Source: Terebella lapidaria (lineage: Eukaryota; Annelida; Polychaeta; Terebellida; Terebellidae). Taken from it: a stretch of 64,000 nt of DNA. Location: the NCBI GenBank assembly GCA_949152475.1, contig CASCJZ010000014.1:62001-126000 (forward strand), in the 5' to 3' direction. The notes beneath the pieces are model-generated. The model did not search any database, was not told where the DNA came from, and was given only the letters and a program-made list of their open reading frames with translations. A program made the translations under genes and the position numbers. The first letter of the stretch is position 1, and each line of letters begins with the position of its first letter. Of the stretch, positions 12,318-24,500 are shown piece by piece.

Positions 12318-12885
12318 CGAGGAGTTTTCGCTATTTTGGGTTACGAAATGACCACACCCTAAAATAGGAAAGACCCCATAATTTTTTTATTATTAACTTC
12401 ACAATCACAATAAATGGACATATTACATCTTATATATAGCCACTTAACTGTGTATGTCTCGTTCGGTCCAAAAAGCATGTATTAATTTTTTACCAAATAA
12501 CATTGTATAGTGAAAGCGGGAATGTGTGATAGTTATACCCAGAACATGACTTTTTTCCTTTACAAAAAATAGTCGAACACACGATTGTGAAATTAACTTA
12601 CATCCAATAAATAATCATTTAGGACCATATGAGGCCATTTGATTGTGCAAATATAGCATCTGTGGGATATATTTCAAGGCAAGTTACCAAAAGACCAGTT
12701 TCATTACTACCTGAGGTGCCTCAGCTATATGGAACACGCTAGAACACAACGGCACAGGTAACTGAAATAAGCTTCCTTATAACTATAATATTGTACCGTT
12801 ATCTTAACATCGTATGCAAATATCGATCTAAAAATGGCTAAAAATGCATTAGGTTACCAAAAGACCAAATAAGAATGACAGGATA

Positions 12886-12926
<41 letters not shown>

Positions 12927-12927
12927 C
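12318..12927 (+). repeat. Dispersed repeat, copy 1, ending in (TAG)n
   Basis: The start (CGAGGAGTTTTCGC, then GGTTACGAAATGACCAC) and later part (GTTACCAAAAGACCAGT near 12687, then GGTTACCAAAAGACC near 12852 and a TAG run at 12884-12927) align in order with 61517-62104. They are therefore two diverged copies of one dispersed family. No reading frame is conserved. The TAG run is flanked by inverted copies of the GGTTAC-GACCA motif, so the end of the repeat can fold. Confidence 0.6.
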
Positions 12928-12935
12928 TTATTATT

Positions 12936-13112
12936 TGGTCCTTTTGTAACCTGCACAGGTTACAAGAGGACCAAAAGTGGTCCTTTCGTAACCCGACCGA
13001 GTGACGAGTGGTCCTCTTGTAACTTGTGTGGTCCTCTTGTAACCTGATGTGGTCCTCTTGTAACCTGCATGGTCCTTTGGTAACATGTGTTATCAAGTGG
13101 TCCTCAGGTACC
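12936..13112. repeat. Cluster of eight or more TGGTCCTCTTGTAACC motifs
   Basis: Within 177 bp the 16-mer TGGTCCTTTTGTAACC and close variants occur at about 12936, 12978, 13009, 13029, 13050 and 13070, with an inverted copy at 12958 and a degenerate copy near 13096. Spacing varies from about 20 to 42 bp, unlike a simple tandem repeat. The same word occurs singly at 57855, 61539, 61884 and 62051. The following 13113-13451 is AT-rich spacer with nothing recognisable. Confidence 0.75.
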
Positions 13113-13451
13113 TTCTCCACCATACAGTCAGGTATGATATAGTGTTACAATAATCAAACGAATGTCATTGCTATTGAACAGGTTGCAAGAAAATTAATTT
13201 TCTATCTCTGTGCTTGCACTGCACTGAACTAATCCATGATTTGATCAAAGAAATACAGAGCAAAGGCATTGTTTGTATATACATGTAAACTTAGTTGTGC
13301 TCTACATCTACTGCTGGGATGTTGATTATTCAACAACCTGAACGACACAAAATAATCCCTGGATTCTGACTTTGACTTACACGTAGAGTATTACATATTC
13401 ATAATTAAGTATTAAGTATTATTATGCAATGGTGTGATATACATTTAATCT

Positions 13452-15811
13452 GGACTACAGTACGAAGGGCTACAGTACAGTGGACTACAGTGCAATGGCC
13501 CACAACACAGGACTACAGTTCATAGGATTACAGTACAGTGGGCTACAGTACAGAAGACTACATTACAGTGGGATACAGTATAGTGGGCTAAAGTACAGAG
13601 GATTACAGTACAGAGGACTATAGTACAGTGGGCTACAGTACAGAGGACTACAGTACATAGAATTACAGTACAGTGGGCTACAGTACAGTGGGCTACAGCA
13701 CAGTGGGTTACAGTACAGAGGACTACAGTACAGTGCTACAGTACAGAGGACTACAGTACAGAGGGCTACAGTACAGAGGACTTTAGTACAGAGAACTACA
13801 GTGCAGTGGGCTAGAATACAGAGGACTATAGTACAGAGAACTACAGTAGTGGGCTACAGTACAGTGGACTAGAGTACAGAGGGCTACAGTACAGAGGACT
13901 TTAGTACAGAGAACTACATGCAGTGGGCTAGAGTACAGAGGACTACAGTAGTGGGCTACAATACAGTGGGCTAGAGTACAGAGGACTACAGTACAGAGAA
14001 CTGCAGTACAGTGGGCTACAGTACAGAGGGCTACAGTACAGTGGGCTGCAGTACAGAGGACTATAGTACAGAGAACTACAGTACAAATGACTACAGTACA
14101 GTTGGCTACAGCACAGTGGGCTACAGTACAGAGGACTTCAGCACAGAGAACTACAATGCAGTGGGCTAGAATACAGAGGACTATAGTACAGAGAACTACA
14201 GTAGTGGGCTACAGTACAGTGGACTAGAGTACAGAGGGCTACAGTACAGAGGACTTTAGTACAGAGAACTACATGCAGTGGGCTAGAGTACAGAGGACTA
14301 CAGTTGTGGGCTACAATACAGTGGGCTAGAGTACAGAGGACTACAGTACAGAGGACTATAGCACAGAGAACTGCAGTACAGTGGGCTACAGTACAGAGGG
14401 CTACAGTACAGTGGGCTACAGTACAGAGGACTATAGTACAAAGGGCTACAGTACAGTGGACTATAGTACAAAGGGCTACAGTACAGAGGACTATAGTACA
14501 GTGGGCTGCAGTACAGAGGACTATAGTACGAAGGGCTACAGTACAGAGAACTACAGTACAGTTGGCTACAGCACAGTGGGCTACAGTACAGATGACTATA
14601 GTACAAAGGGCTACATTACAGTGGACTACAGTACAGAGGGCTACAGTACAGAGGACTATAGTACAGTGGGCTGCAGTACAGAGGACTATAGTACGAAGGG
14701 CTACAGTACAGAGCTACAGTACAGAGGACTACAGTGCAGTGGACTACAATACAAAGGGCTGTTGTACAGAGGACTATAGTACAATGGGCTACAGTACAGA
14801 GGACTATAGTACAAAGGGCTACATTACAGTGGGCTACAGTACAGAGGACTATAGTACAGAGAACTACAGTACAGTGGGCTACAGAACAGTGGGCTACAGT
14901 ACAGTGGACTATAGTACGAAGGGCTACAGTACAGTGGACTAAAGTACAGAGGACTATAGTACAGAGAACTACAGTACAGTGGGCTACAGAACAGTGGGCT
15001 GCAGTACAGAGGACTATAGCACGAAGGGCTACAGTACAGTGGACTACAGTACAGAGGGCTACAGTACAGAGGGCTACAGTACAGAGAGCTACAGTACAGA
15101 GAACTATAGTACAAAGGGCTACATTACAGTGGGCTACAGTACAGAGGACTATAGTACAGTGAACTACAGTACAGTGGACTACAGTACAGAGGGCTACAGT
15201 ACAGTGGGCTACAGTACAGAGGACTATAGTACAAAGGGCTACATTACAGTGGGCTACAGTACAGAGGACTATAGTACAGAGAACTACAGTACAGTGGGCT
15301 ACAGTACAGAGGGCTACAGTACAGAGGACTATAGTACAGTGGGCTGCAGTACAGAGGACTATAGTACGAAGGGCTACAGTACAGAGGACTACAGTGCAGT
15401 GGACTACAATACAAAGGGCTGTTGTACAGAGGACTATAGTGCAAAGGGCTACAGTACAGAGGCCTATAGTACAGAGAACTATAGAACAGTGGGCTACAGT
15501 ACAGAGGACTACAGTACAGAGGATTATAGTACAGAGGGCTACAGTACAGAGAGCTACAGTACAAGAGACTAGAGTAGAGAGAGCTACAACACAAGAGACT
15601 ACAGTACAGTGGGCTAGAGTACAATGGGATGCAGTACAGTGGGCCACAGTACAGAGAACTACAGTACAGTACGCTACAGTACAGAGGGCAATAGTACAGT
15701 CGGCTACAGTACAGAGAACTACAGTACAGAGAACTACAGTACAGAGGACTACATTACAGTGGACTACAGTACAGTGGACTAAAGTACAGAGGGCTACAGT
15801 ACAGAGGACTA

Positions 15812-15813
<2 letters not shown>
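13452..15813. repeat. 15-bp minisatellite array C, left part
   Basis: Head-to-tail copies of the 15-mer CTACAGTACAGAGGA and its variants (GTGGG, GAACT, GGACT endings). It continues at 21564 after the LINE insertion and was clearly one array before that. Because the unit is five codons long, frames stay open for hundreds of codons and give pentapeptide repeats such as YSTED or QRATV. These have no start context, and equally long frames occur on the other strand, so I do not treat them as genes. Confidence 0.97.
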
Positions 15814-15853
<40 letters not shown>

Positions 15854-15987
15854 TATGACGCTTTATTTCTACAAAATACAGTGCAATGCAAGCACAAAAA
15901 TGTTACATGTAGAGATACAGTTTAGGCAATTCGCAGTTTTCACATTATATATATCAGAGCAGTATATATGACGATAGTACAGGGTAT

Positions 15988-18900
15988 TTACATTTTACTT
16001 AAGAGTTCTGCCCATTCGATTCTCTTTACACATTGTTTTTTTTCGCTGATCAATTGTTGAAGATAAATTTTTTCCTTCAAATATCGTATATATGTTGTGA
16101 ATAGTATAGCGTCGCTGTTTCGTTTACATTTGTATATATAATATTTTCCATATATTAGACAAAAATTTAAAAATATAGATTCTGCACATGTACAAGGCAG
16201 TCCTAACATTATTAATTCGTCTTCGATTGACGGCAGTTCAAAAATTTCCATCGCATTCCACCAAGTACAAAAAGAATTCCAGAAAATTTTAACAGGTTTG
16301 CACGATACTAAGAAATGTTGTATGTCATCTATATATGCACCGTTGCACTGGCTGTATGTGCACAGGTTTGAGTCACCAATTCCACGTGTATAGAGCCATT
16401 TTCTACAAGGTAGAGCGCGATGGATTACACGGTATTGAAACGATTGAATTGAGGTTTGCGTGCATGATATAAAAGGTGCGCTATAAATATCTGCCCAATT
16501 TTCCAAGACTATCCCATTACATTTTTCCCAACTTGAGATACAAACCGGAACGTGATTTTGGGTTTTTTTCCCGATATACATCCAATAAATATCCTTACAA
16601 GTTAGTTTAGATATGTTATGTACTGTGCCATTATATTCAAAATACATAACTGTTTCCACATTCTCTGTTTTATATATACTCTCTGTTTTTGGTATACTTT
16701 TTACCAAATTTTGGACGGCATGTTTTATTTGATTATATCGCAGAAAATTGCATCTAACGCCATATAAAGAATTAATCTGTGCCATTGTTAGGAATTTACC
16801 TGCACAAAAAATGTCACCAACACTTCGTATCCCATTATCATACCATTTTTTCCAAAATATAGTGCTATTATCACATGTGACGTTTCTGTTGTACCAGAGA
16901 TTTTCATGAATTATTGTTTTACTATCGCTTACTTCTCCATCAGCTATTATATCGAGGTCGCTCAAAATTTCAGCATAAAATTCGGGGAGCTTTTGAACTA
17001 GCTTGTGGGCCCCTCTGCATTTGATCAAGTAATCAAAGCTTATTTCTCCAATAAATTCGTCAAGTATGAGCTTCCATGACGCTGATGGAGATGTAACAGC
17101 TCTTTTGAGCCACGTTATTTTCAAGGATTTTATTTTGCTCTCTAAATCGATCATCTTCAGTCCGCCATCAGGAATGTTTTGTATCATTGTTAGTTTTGAT
17201 ATTTTATTGGTGTTGCTGTTCCAAATGAAATTAAAAAACAGTTTGTCCATTTCCTTTATGACTTTTTGTGGTGTTCTTAATACCGTAAACGGGTATATCA
17301 ACATCGAAGCTGCTAATGCATTGATGACAACTATTTTTCCTTTCAGGGACAGGTTACGCATTTTCCAAATATTCAAAAGATTTCTAATTTTTTTCAGTTT
17401 GGGGGCAAAATTCATCATATACGAATCATTTTCATTATCGCAAATATGGATGCCTAATGTATTGATCGGTCCTTTACACCAGTTAATATCATATTTATCT
17501 TTGAACCTCATGTGTTTTCCAATCAGATACGCTTGAGTTTTGTCTATGTTCGTTTTTAATCCGGAACATTTTTCAAAATTCTTCAGAAATAATAAGACGT
17601 TTGGTATTGAATCATAATCCTGTATGAACAAAGTAGTGTCATCTGCTAGTTGACTGATTTTTATTTCTTTTTTCTTTAGTTGAATACCTTTAATATTGTT
17701 ATCATGTCGAATATTGCATGCCATTATTTCTACTAGTAATAGGAATAAAAAAGCAGAAGCGGGGCAACCCTGTCGTACACCTCTATCAATTGAAAAATAT
17801 TCTGAAAAGTAACCATTGTTCATTACTGTGCTTTTAATATTTGCATAAAGAATTTTGATCCATTTAATGAATAAAGGTCCAAAGTTTAAAGCTTCCAAAG
17901 TTTTGTGCAAGAATACCCAATTAACAGTATCGAACGCTTTTTCGAAGTCGATCAATAGGATAATTGCGGACATTTTCTTAAAGTTACAATAATCAATTAC
18001 ATCTGTGATAGTTCTAATATTTTCGCCTATATAACGGCCTTTAATGTATGCATTTTGATCAGTGTTAACAATCTTATCGATTGTTTTAGCTAAACGAAGG
18101 GCTATTATTTTTGCCATTAATTTATAATCAGTGGTTAACAAGCTCAATGGTCTCCAGTTTTTAATCAAGGTGCGATCTTTGTCTTTCTTGGGTATTAGGG
18201 ATATTATTCCTATTTTTTGATTTATTGACAATTCACCCTTAGTGAGACCATATTTCAAAGAGTTAAAGACTAAATCTTTTATGTCATTCCAGAAGAATTT
18301 ATAGAAATCAGCAGGAAGTCCATCGATGCCTGGTGTTTTGTTATTTTTCATTTCTTTCAAGGCTTTACTACATTCATCTTGGGTTAATTCACAATCACAA
18401 TTTATTTTCTCTTCATCCGTAATTTGTTGGAGTTTACCTGTATCGAGGAGTCGTTTTAGAATAATTCGTTTTTCATGCGCTGATGGGATATCAGTTTCAT
18501 TTTCACTGTATAATTTCTTATAGAAGACCATTTCAGCATTCAAAATTTTTTTAGGATCATTCGTTAGAGTGTTTTCAATATTTAATTGCGTTATATGTTT
18601 ATTTACATAGTTGCGTTTTTCCAAATTTAGGAAATACGAGGAGTTTTTTTCTCCTTCTTCTACCCATTTTGCTTTCGACCTGATCATAATACCAGTAATT
18701 TTGTTGTCTTGGATAATTTGCAATTCGTTTTTGATTACGTTCAGCCTATCTATTACATCTTCTGGTTGACTTAAATCTGGTAGAATATTCTGTAGTTTTT
18801 TCAACTCATTTTCTAACTCGTTTTCTCGATTGTTTCTGGTACGCTTCAGGAAGGAGCTATATGATATGGATGCTGAGCGGATATCCATTTTTATCATTTC

Positions 18901-19779
18901 CCATAATAGGCCTTTATCATCTAGGGAATATTTGTTCCTTCCCTGTTCTATTACTTTTTTTATACATTTGATATAATCTTCGTCCTTTAATAGAGATAGA
19001 TTAAATTTCCAATAAGAGGGGCCTCGGTGTTGAGCATTAGGATTTACAAGAGTCATTTGTATCATGTTGTGATCGGAGATTATATTTGAAGAAATATCAA
19101 CGAGTGATACTATATTGGACAATTCCTGTGATATAAGCCAATAATCCAACCTAGTGTAGATTTTCTTTTTCTTACAGTGCCATGTGTATGCAAATTTATC
19201 TTCATTTTTTACACGCCATATGTCACATAGCTCATAAGTATCGATCATTGCTTGAAGTTCTGTTCGATACTTTACATGTTTGGAATTATTATTAGCACCG
19301 CCCTTTTTATCCTTTACAGGGTTCAGAACGACATTTAGGTCCCCACCTATTATAATATTATTTTCGATATCACTAAGTCTGCTCCTGATGCTGTTGAGAA
19401 ACGATATTTGATCGTTTTCGTGTGTTTGCGTTGGGGCATACACATTGACAAGCGTAAAATAATTTCCAAAATATTCTACTTGCAACAGAATGTATCGCCC
19501 TTTAGGGTCTGATATAATCTTACATTTGTTGCCTTCAATCGCGCGCGGCAGCAATATTAACGTACCTCTACTGTTTGACGTACCGTGAGAGAAAAACATG
19601 TCACCTTCCCATTCATTTCGCCAAGTTTGTTCGACGTCTGGTGTACTGTGCGTTTCTTGCAAAAAGATAATCCCTTTATATTTTGATTTAAACATTTCGA
19701 AGATCATTCTGCGTTTTTTCTTGTCGGATCGCATACCCCGTACATTTAGTGAGAACAGTTTCATGCATTGCTCAGCCAT
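15988..19779 (-). CDS. LINE ORF2: endonuclease-reverse transcriptase (L1/Tx1 group)
   Basis: This is a single uninterrupted frame of 1263 codons. It acts in target-primed reverse transcription: the endonuclease nicks target DNA and the polymerase copies the element's RNA there. An APE-type endonuclease spans about residues 7-240, with SLNVRG (10-15), QETH (41-44), GGDLNVV (145-151), RLDYWLIS (210-217) and SDHNM (235-239). A coiled linker follows, then a reverse transcriptase at about 525-780. This has LIPKKDKD (528-535), FEKAFD (612-617), RGVRQGCPAS (666-675) and the catalytic LADD (711-714, where most relatives have FADD or YADD). A C-terminal knuckle-like CTYSQC...HFLVSC lies near 1140-1160. 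The start at 19779 is an ATG just before the first endonuclease motif. Length and motif order are usual for L1/Tx1 ORF2. All key residues seen are present, so it looks potentially active. Confidence 0.95.
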   Translation of the reverse strand: MAEQCMKLFSLNVRGMRSDKKKRRMIFEMFKSKYKGIIFLQETHSTPDVEQTWRNEWEGDMFFSHGTSNSRGTLILLPRAIEGNKCKIISDPKGRYILLQVEYFGNYFTLVNVYAPTQTHENDQISFLNSIRSRLSDIENNIIIGGDLNVVLNPVKDKKGGANNNSKHVKYRTELQAMIDTYELCDIWRVKNEDKFAYTWHCKKKKIYTRLDYWLISQELSNIVSLVDISSNIISDHNMIQMTLVNPNAQHRGPSYWKFNLSLLKDEDYIKCIKKVIEQGRNKYSLDDKGLLWEMIKMDIRSASISYSSFLKRTRNNRENELENELKKLQNILPDLSQPEDVIDRLNVIKNELQIIQDNKITGIMIRSKAKWVEEGEKNSSYFLNLEKRNYVNKHITQLNIENTLTNDPKKILNAEMVFYKKLYSENETDIPSAHEKRIILKRLLDTGKLQQITDEEKINCDCELTQDECSKALKEMKNNKTPGIDGLPADFYKFFWNDIKDLVFNSLKYGLTKGELSINQKIGIISLIPKKDKDRTLIKNWRPLSLLTTDYKLMAKIIALRLAKTIDKIVNTDQNAYIKGRYIGENIRTITDVIDYCNFKKMSAIILLIDFEKAFDTVNWVFLHKTLEALNFGPLFIKWIKILYANIKSTVMNNGYFSEYFSIDRGVRQGCPASAFLFLLLVEIMACNIRHDNNIKGIQLKKKEIKISQLADDTTLFIQDYDSIPNVLLFLKNFEKCSGLKTNIDKTQAYLIGKHMRFKDKYDINWCKGPINTLGIHICDNENDSYMMNFAPKLKKIRNLLNIWKMRNLSLKGKIVVINALAASMLIYPFTVLRTPQKVIKEMDKLFFNFIWNSNTNKISKLTMIQNIPDGGLKMIDLESKIKSLKITWLKRAVTSPSASWKLILDEFIGEISFDYLIKCRGAHKLVQKLPEFYAEILSDLDIIADGEVSDSKTIIHENLWYNRNVTCDNSTIFWKKWYDNGIRSVGDIFCAGKFLTMAQINSLYGVRCNFLRYNQIKHAVQNLVKSIPKTESIYKTENVETVMYFEYNGTVHNISKLTCKDIYWMYIGKKTQNHVPVCISSWEKCNGIVLENWADIYSAPFISCTQTSIQSFQYRVIHRALPCRKWLYTRGIGDSNLCTYSQCNGAYIDDIQHFLVSCKPVKIFWNSFCTWWNAMEIFELPSIEDELIMLGLPCTCAESIFLNFCLIYGKYYIYKCKRNSDAILFTTYIRYLKEKIYLQQLISEKKQCVKRIEWAELLSKM

Positions 19780-21124
19780 TATGATGTTTGCCTTCCATCA
19801 CATATTTCGCGAAAAATACCATTAATGTGCGACGGTACATCGAGTGCATATTGCAGAAAAAAAGCGACATATATATATATGATTATCAATTACTATACAA
19901 TTGTACATGTGTGTAGCTCGTTTCTCCACAAAAAACACAAAAAAAAGGAATCGAAAGGTGTTGTGAACCCCCGATTTCCCTGTACTACAATTTTGTTACA
20001 TATGCCCAGTTCGACAGTTTTTTTTTTATGGTACAAATCGCCAGTGAACTGTTGAGACACATGACCATATTTGTTTGTAAACATTGCGCTTCATGACTAG
20101 GGCCTGTACGCCACGTGGCACCGTTTGCAAGAAGTAACGCGAGGGACACAGTGTGGTAAGGGGTCAGTGTGATAATACTCATGAGTTGTGGACGAGAAAG
20201 GCTCAACACCACTCACCGTGGTTTATGTTAATAGCACAGTAACAGGGACAATGTACAGTGCTCAATCTTCGGTCTACATATTTGTTTTCTGAGTTGTGTG
20301 GCAGGCAATATCAATAGTTCAATTGTGACACACTGACCGAGTTCCCACGCTGTCATTCACGTGTATGTAGTTACCTTTTGTTTTCAATGGATTCTCTGTT
20401 CAATTTGCGTGTGACATGTCCCGGGTCATCTCAACAGTGGTACCGCCTCCTCCAAGTGGGTTCTGTAGCTTATCGTGTTTATCGGATACTGACAAATGTG
20501 GTCGTTTCGTGTGCAAACTTCATGACCGCAACTCAGGAAGAACAAATTTAACATGCTTATTTTTTCATAGACATTAGTGATGCAGTCAGTTCCATTTTGA
20601 TACACGATCGATCACACGGTTTGTGATAGTCTCACTTGTACATATACTTATACTTATTGTACATATAATTATTTCATACACGATCATATTGTTCTGTAAA
20701 TATCAGCATGTAGTACACGTTCCGAAGCACACACTTTCGCAAGATGCACTTTGATTATTACAAGCATACTAAAATATTGTCATACTCCTTCGCCTTTGCA
20801 TGGTTTTATCGGTCGATGTAAAATGCAGTTGTATTGATTGTTGTACAAAATATTTATACTTATATTATACAAGTCATATTTCCGTGCATACTATACATGC
20901 CTTGCATTCCTGCTGATACCACACATTTTTACATCATATGTTCTCATTGTCCTGGGTGTTATTTCGAATTGTTCTTGTGATGTTCATGTATATGCGTGCG
21001 TTATAGATTATCTAATACCATACACTTTCACCTCATATCTTTTGATTTCTGCAACAAAACATATAAACTCCATAGTCTGATAGTCTAACGAATATATTTA
21101 GACAGATGTGCGTCAGTGATGTAG
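19780..21124 (-). other. LINE 5' leader without ORF1
   Basis: About 1.35 kb lie between the ORF2 start and the duplicated 5' segments. Longest frames are under 100 codons and none resembles an L1 ORF1 (no coiled coil, RRM or zinc knuckle). It is AT-rich with many ATAC words. Either this lineage dispenses with ORF1, ORF1 has been replaced, or it is supplied by other copies. Confidence 0.55.
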
Positions 21125-21500
21125 AATATTACTACTATATAGGCCTACGGCATTTGAATGCGGTTTTTAAAAAAAATACACTTGATGTATGTGTAGACCA
21201 TACATACTTTCCATACACATACATACATACGACCATTCATACATATATTCGTACATAAGACACTCACTCTACAACATATATACGACTCTCACTCTACAAC
21301 TTGTATACCCAGGCACGTACATAGATTTTACTATATATAGGCCTACAGCATTTGAATGTGGTTTAAGATACACACTTGATGTATTTTTTTTGTATCACAC
21401 ATACTTTCCATACACATACATACATACGACCATTCATACGTATACTCGCACATATATATGACACCCACTCTACAACATTTATACCTATAGGCATGTACAT
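21125..21500 (-). repeat. Two ~198-bp direct repeats at the LINE 5' end
   Basis: Two diverged copies in the same orientation are offset by about 198 bp. AGGCCTAC lies at 21141 and 21339. GGCATTTGAATGCGG/CAGCATTTGAATGTGG, CACACTTGATGTAT, ACTTTCCATACACATACA, CGACCATTCATAC and CACTCTACAAC follow in the same order in both. They sit at the very 5' end of the element in its own orientation, as promoter monomers do in mouse L1. A promoter role is inferred, not shown. Confidence 0.75.
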
Positions 21501-21563
21501 TGCCTATGCACACACCTGCATCTAGATATACCCTCACAAACACACACCCACATCTGTGTCCCC

Positions 21564-24500
21564 ACAGAGGACTACATTACAGTGGACTACAGTACAGTGG
21601 ACTAAAGTACAGAGAACTACAGTACAGAGGACTACATTACAGTGGACTACAGTACAGTGGACTAAAGTACAGAGGGCTACAGTACAGAGAACTACAGTAT
21701 AGTGGGCTACAGTAGAGTGGACTACAGTACAGAGAACTACAGTACAGTGGACTAAAGTACAGAGAACTACAATACAATAAAACTACAATACATTGGACTA
21801 CAGTACAGTGTACTATAGTACAGAGAACTACAGTACAGTGGGCTGAAGTACAGTGGACTACATTACAGTGGACTACAGTACAGAGGGCTACAGTACAGTG
21901 GACTAAAGTACAGAGGACTACAGTACAGAGGACTACATTACAGTGGACTACAGTACAGTGGACTAAAGTACAGAGGGCTACAGTACAGAGGACTACATTA
22001 CAGTGGACTACAGTACAGTGGACTAAAGTACAGAGAACTACAGTACAGAGGACTACATTACAGTGGACTACAGTACAGTGGACTAAAGTACAGAGGGCTA
22101 CAGTACAGAGAACTACAGTATAGTGGGCTACAGTAGAGTGGACTACAGTACAGAGAACTACAGTACAGTGGACTAAAGTACAGAGAACTACAATACAATA
22201 AAACTACAATACATTGGACTACAGTACAGAGCTACAGTACAGTGGACTATAGTACAGAGAACTACAGTACAGTGGGCTAAAGTACAGTGGACTACATTAC
22301 AGTGGACTACAGTACAGAGGGCTACAGTACAGTGGACTAAAGTACAGAGGACTACAGTACAGTGGGCTACAGTACAGAGGGCTACAGTAGAGTGGACTAC
22401 AGTACAGAGAGCTACAGTACAGTGGGCTAAAGTACAGAGCTACAGTACAGTGGACTATAGTACAGTGGACTACATTACAGTGGACTACAGTACAGAGGGC
22501 TACAGTACAGTGGACTAAAGTACAGAGCCACAGTACAGTGGACTAAAGTACAGTGGACTATAGTGCAGTGGACTATAGTACAGTGGACTACAGTACAGTG
22601 GACTAAAGTACAGAGGGCTACAGTACAGTGGACTACATTACCGTGGACTACAGTACAGTGGACTACATTACAGTGGACTAAAGTACAGAGGGCTACAGTA
22701 CAGTGGACTACATTACAGTGGACTACAGTACAGTGGACTACATTACAGTGGACTACAGTACAGAGGGCTACAGTACAGTGGACTAAAGTACAGAGCTACA
22801 GTACAGTGGACTAAAGTACAGAGCTACAGTACAGTGGACTATAGTACAGAGGGCTACAGTACAGTGGACTAAAGTACAGAGCTACAGTACAGTGGGCTAA
22901 AGTACAGAGCTACAGTACAGTGGACTATAGTACAGAGAACTACAGTACAGTGGGCTACAGTACAGATGACTATAGTACGAAGGGCTACATTACAGTGGAC
23001 TACAGTACAGAGGGCTGTTGACTAAAGTACAGAGAACTACAGAGGACTACATTACAGTGGACTACAGTACAGTGGACTAAAGTACAGAGAACTACAGTAC
23101 AGAGGACTACATTACAGTGGACTACAGTACAGTGGACTAAAGTACAGAGGGCTACAGTACAGAGGACTACATTACAGTGGACTACAGTACAGTGGACTAA
23201 CGTACAGAGAACTACAGTACAGAGGACTACATTACAGTGGACTACAGTACAGTGGACTAAAGTACAGAGGGCTACAGTACAGAGAACTACAGTACAGAGA
23301 ACTACAGTATAGTGGGCTACAGTAGAGTGGACTACAGTACAGAGAACTACAGTACAGTGGACTAAAGTACAGAGAACTACAATACAATAAAACTACAATA
23401 CATTGGACTACAGTACAGAGCTACAGTACAGTGGACTACATTACAGTGGACTACAGTACAGAAGGCTACAGTACAGTGAACTAAAGTACAGAGGACTACA
23501 GTACAGTGGGCTACAGTACAGAGGGCTACAGTACAGTGGACTACAGTACAGAGGGCTACAGTACAGTGGGCTAAAGTACAGAGCTACAGTACAGTGGACT
23601 ATAGTACAGTGGACTACATTACAGTGGACTACAGTACAAAGGGCTACAGTACAGTGGACTAAAGTACAGAGCTACAGTACAGTGGACTAAAGTACAGTGG
23701 ACTATAGTACAGTGGACTATAGTACAGTAGACTACAGTACAGTGGACTACATTACAGTGGACTAAAGTACAGTGGACTACATTACAGTGGACTACAGTAC
23801 AGTGGACTACAGTACAGAGGGCTACAGTACAAAGGGCTACAGTACAGTGGACTATAGTACAGTGGACTACATTACAGTGGACTACAGTACAAAGGGCTAC
23901 AGTACAGTGGACTAAAGTACAGAGCTACAGTACAGTGGACTAAAGTACAGTGGACTATAGTACAGTGGACTATAGTACAGTAGACTACAGTACAGTGGAC
24001 TACATTACAGTGGACTAAAGTACAGTGGACTACATTACAGTGGACTACAGTACAGTGGACTACAGTACAGAGGGCTACAGTACAGTGGACTACAGTACAG
24101 TGGACTAAAGTACAGAGCTACAGTACAGTGGACTAAAGTACAGAGCTACAGTACAGTGGACTATAGTACAGAGGGCTACAGTACAGTGGACTAAAGTACA
24201 GTGGACTATAGTACAGTGGACTATAGTACAGTAGACTACAGTACAGTGGGCTACATTACAGTGGACTACATTACAGTGGACTACAGTACAGTGGACTAAA
24301 GTACAGTGGACTATAGTACAGTGGACTATAGTACAGTAGACTACAGTACAGTGGGCTACATTACAGTGGACTACATTACAGTGGACTACAGTACAAAGGG
24401 CTACAGTACAGTGGACTACAGTACAGAGGGCTACAGTACAGTGGACTACATTACAGTGGACTACATTACAGTGGACTACAGTACAAAAGTCTACAGTACA

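Larger units (their letters stand above)
15814..21563 (-). mobile_element. L1/Tx1-type LINE, apparently full length, inserted in array C
   Basis: The element is about 5.75 kb on the minus strand. Its 3' end is a 37-base poly(A) (plus-strand T run 15814-15850), preceded by AATAAA (15867-15862) and a short 3' UTR. One intact EN-RT frame occupies 15988-19779. About 1.8 kb of 5' leader runs to 21563. Both flanks carry ACAGAGGACTACA(TT) (15801 and 21564), a 13-15 bp target duplication; since this word is also common in the array, the exact length is uncertain. An intact frame and a long pure A tail point to a recent insertion. No ORF1 is visible in the leader. Confidence 0.9.

Noticed and set aside
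14304-15858. Open frames of 126-343 codons on both strands in array C as repetitive protein genes
   Set aside because: The 15-bp unit keeps frames open automatically; equally long frames overlap on both strands, with no start context, signal peptide or splice support.
16000-19825. Plus-strand frames opposite the LINE ORF2
   Set aside because: Antisense shadows of a well-supported reverse transcriptase frame.
19768-21543. Short frames in the LINE leader as ORF1
   Set aside because: None exceeds 100 codons or shows coiled-coil, RRM or zinc-knuckle features.
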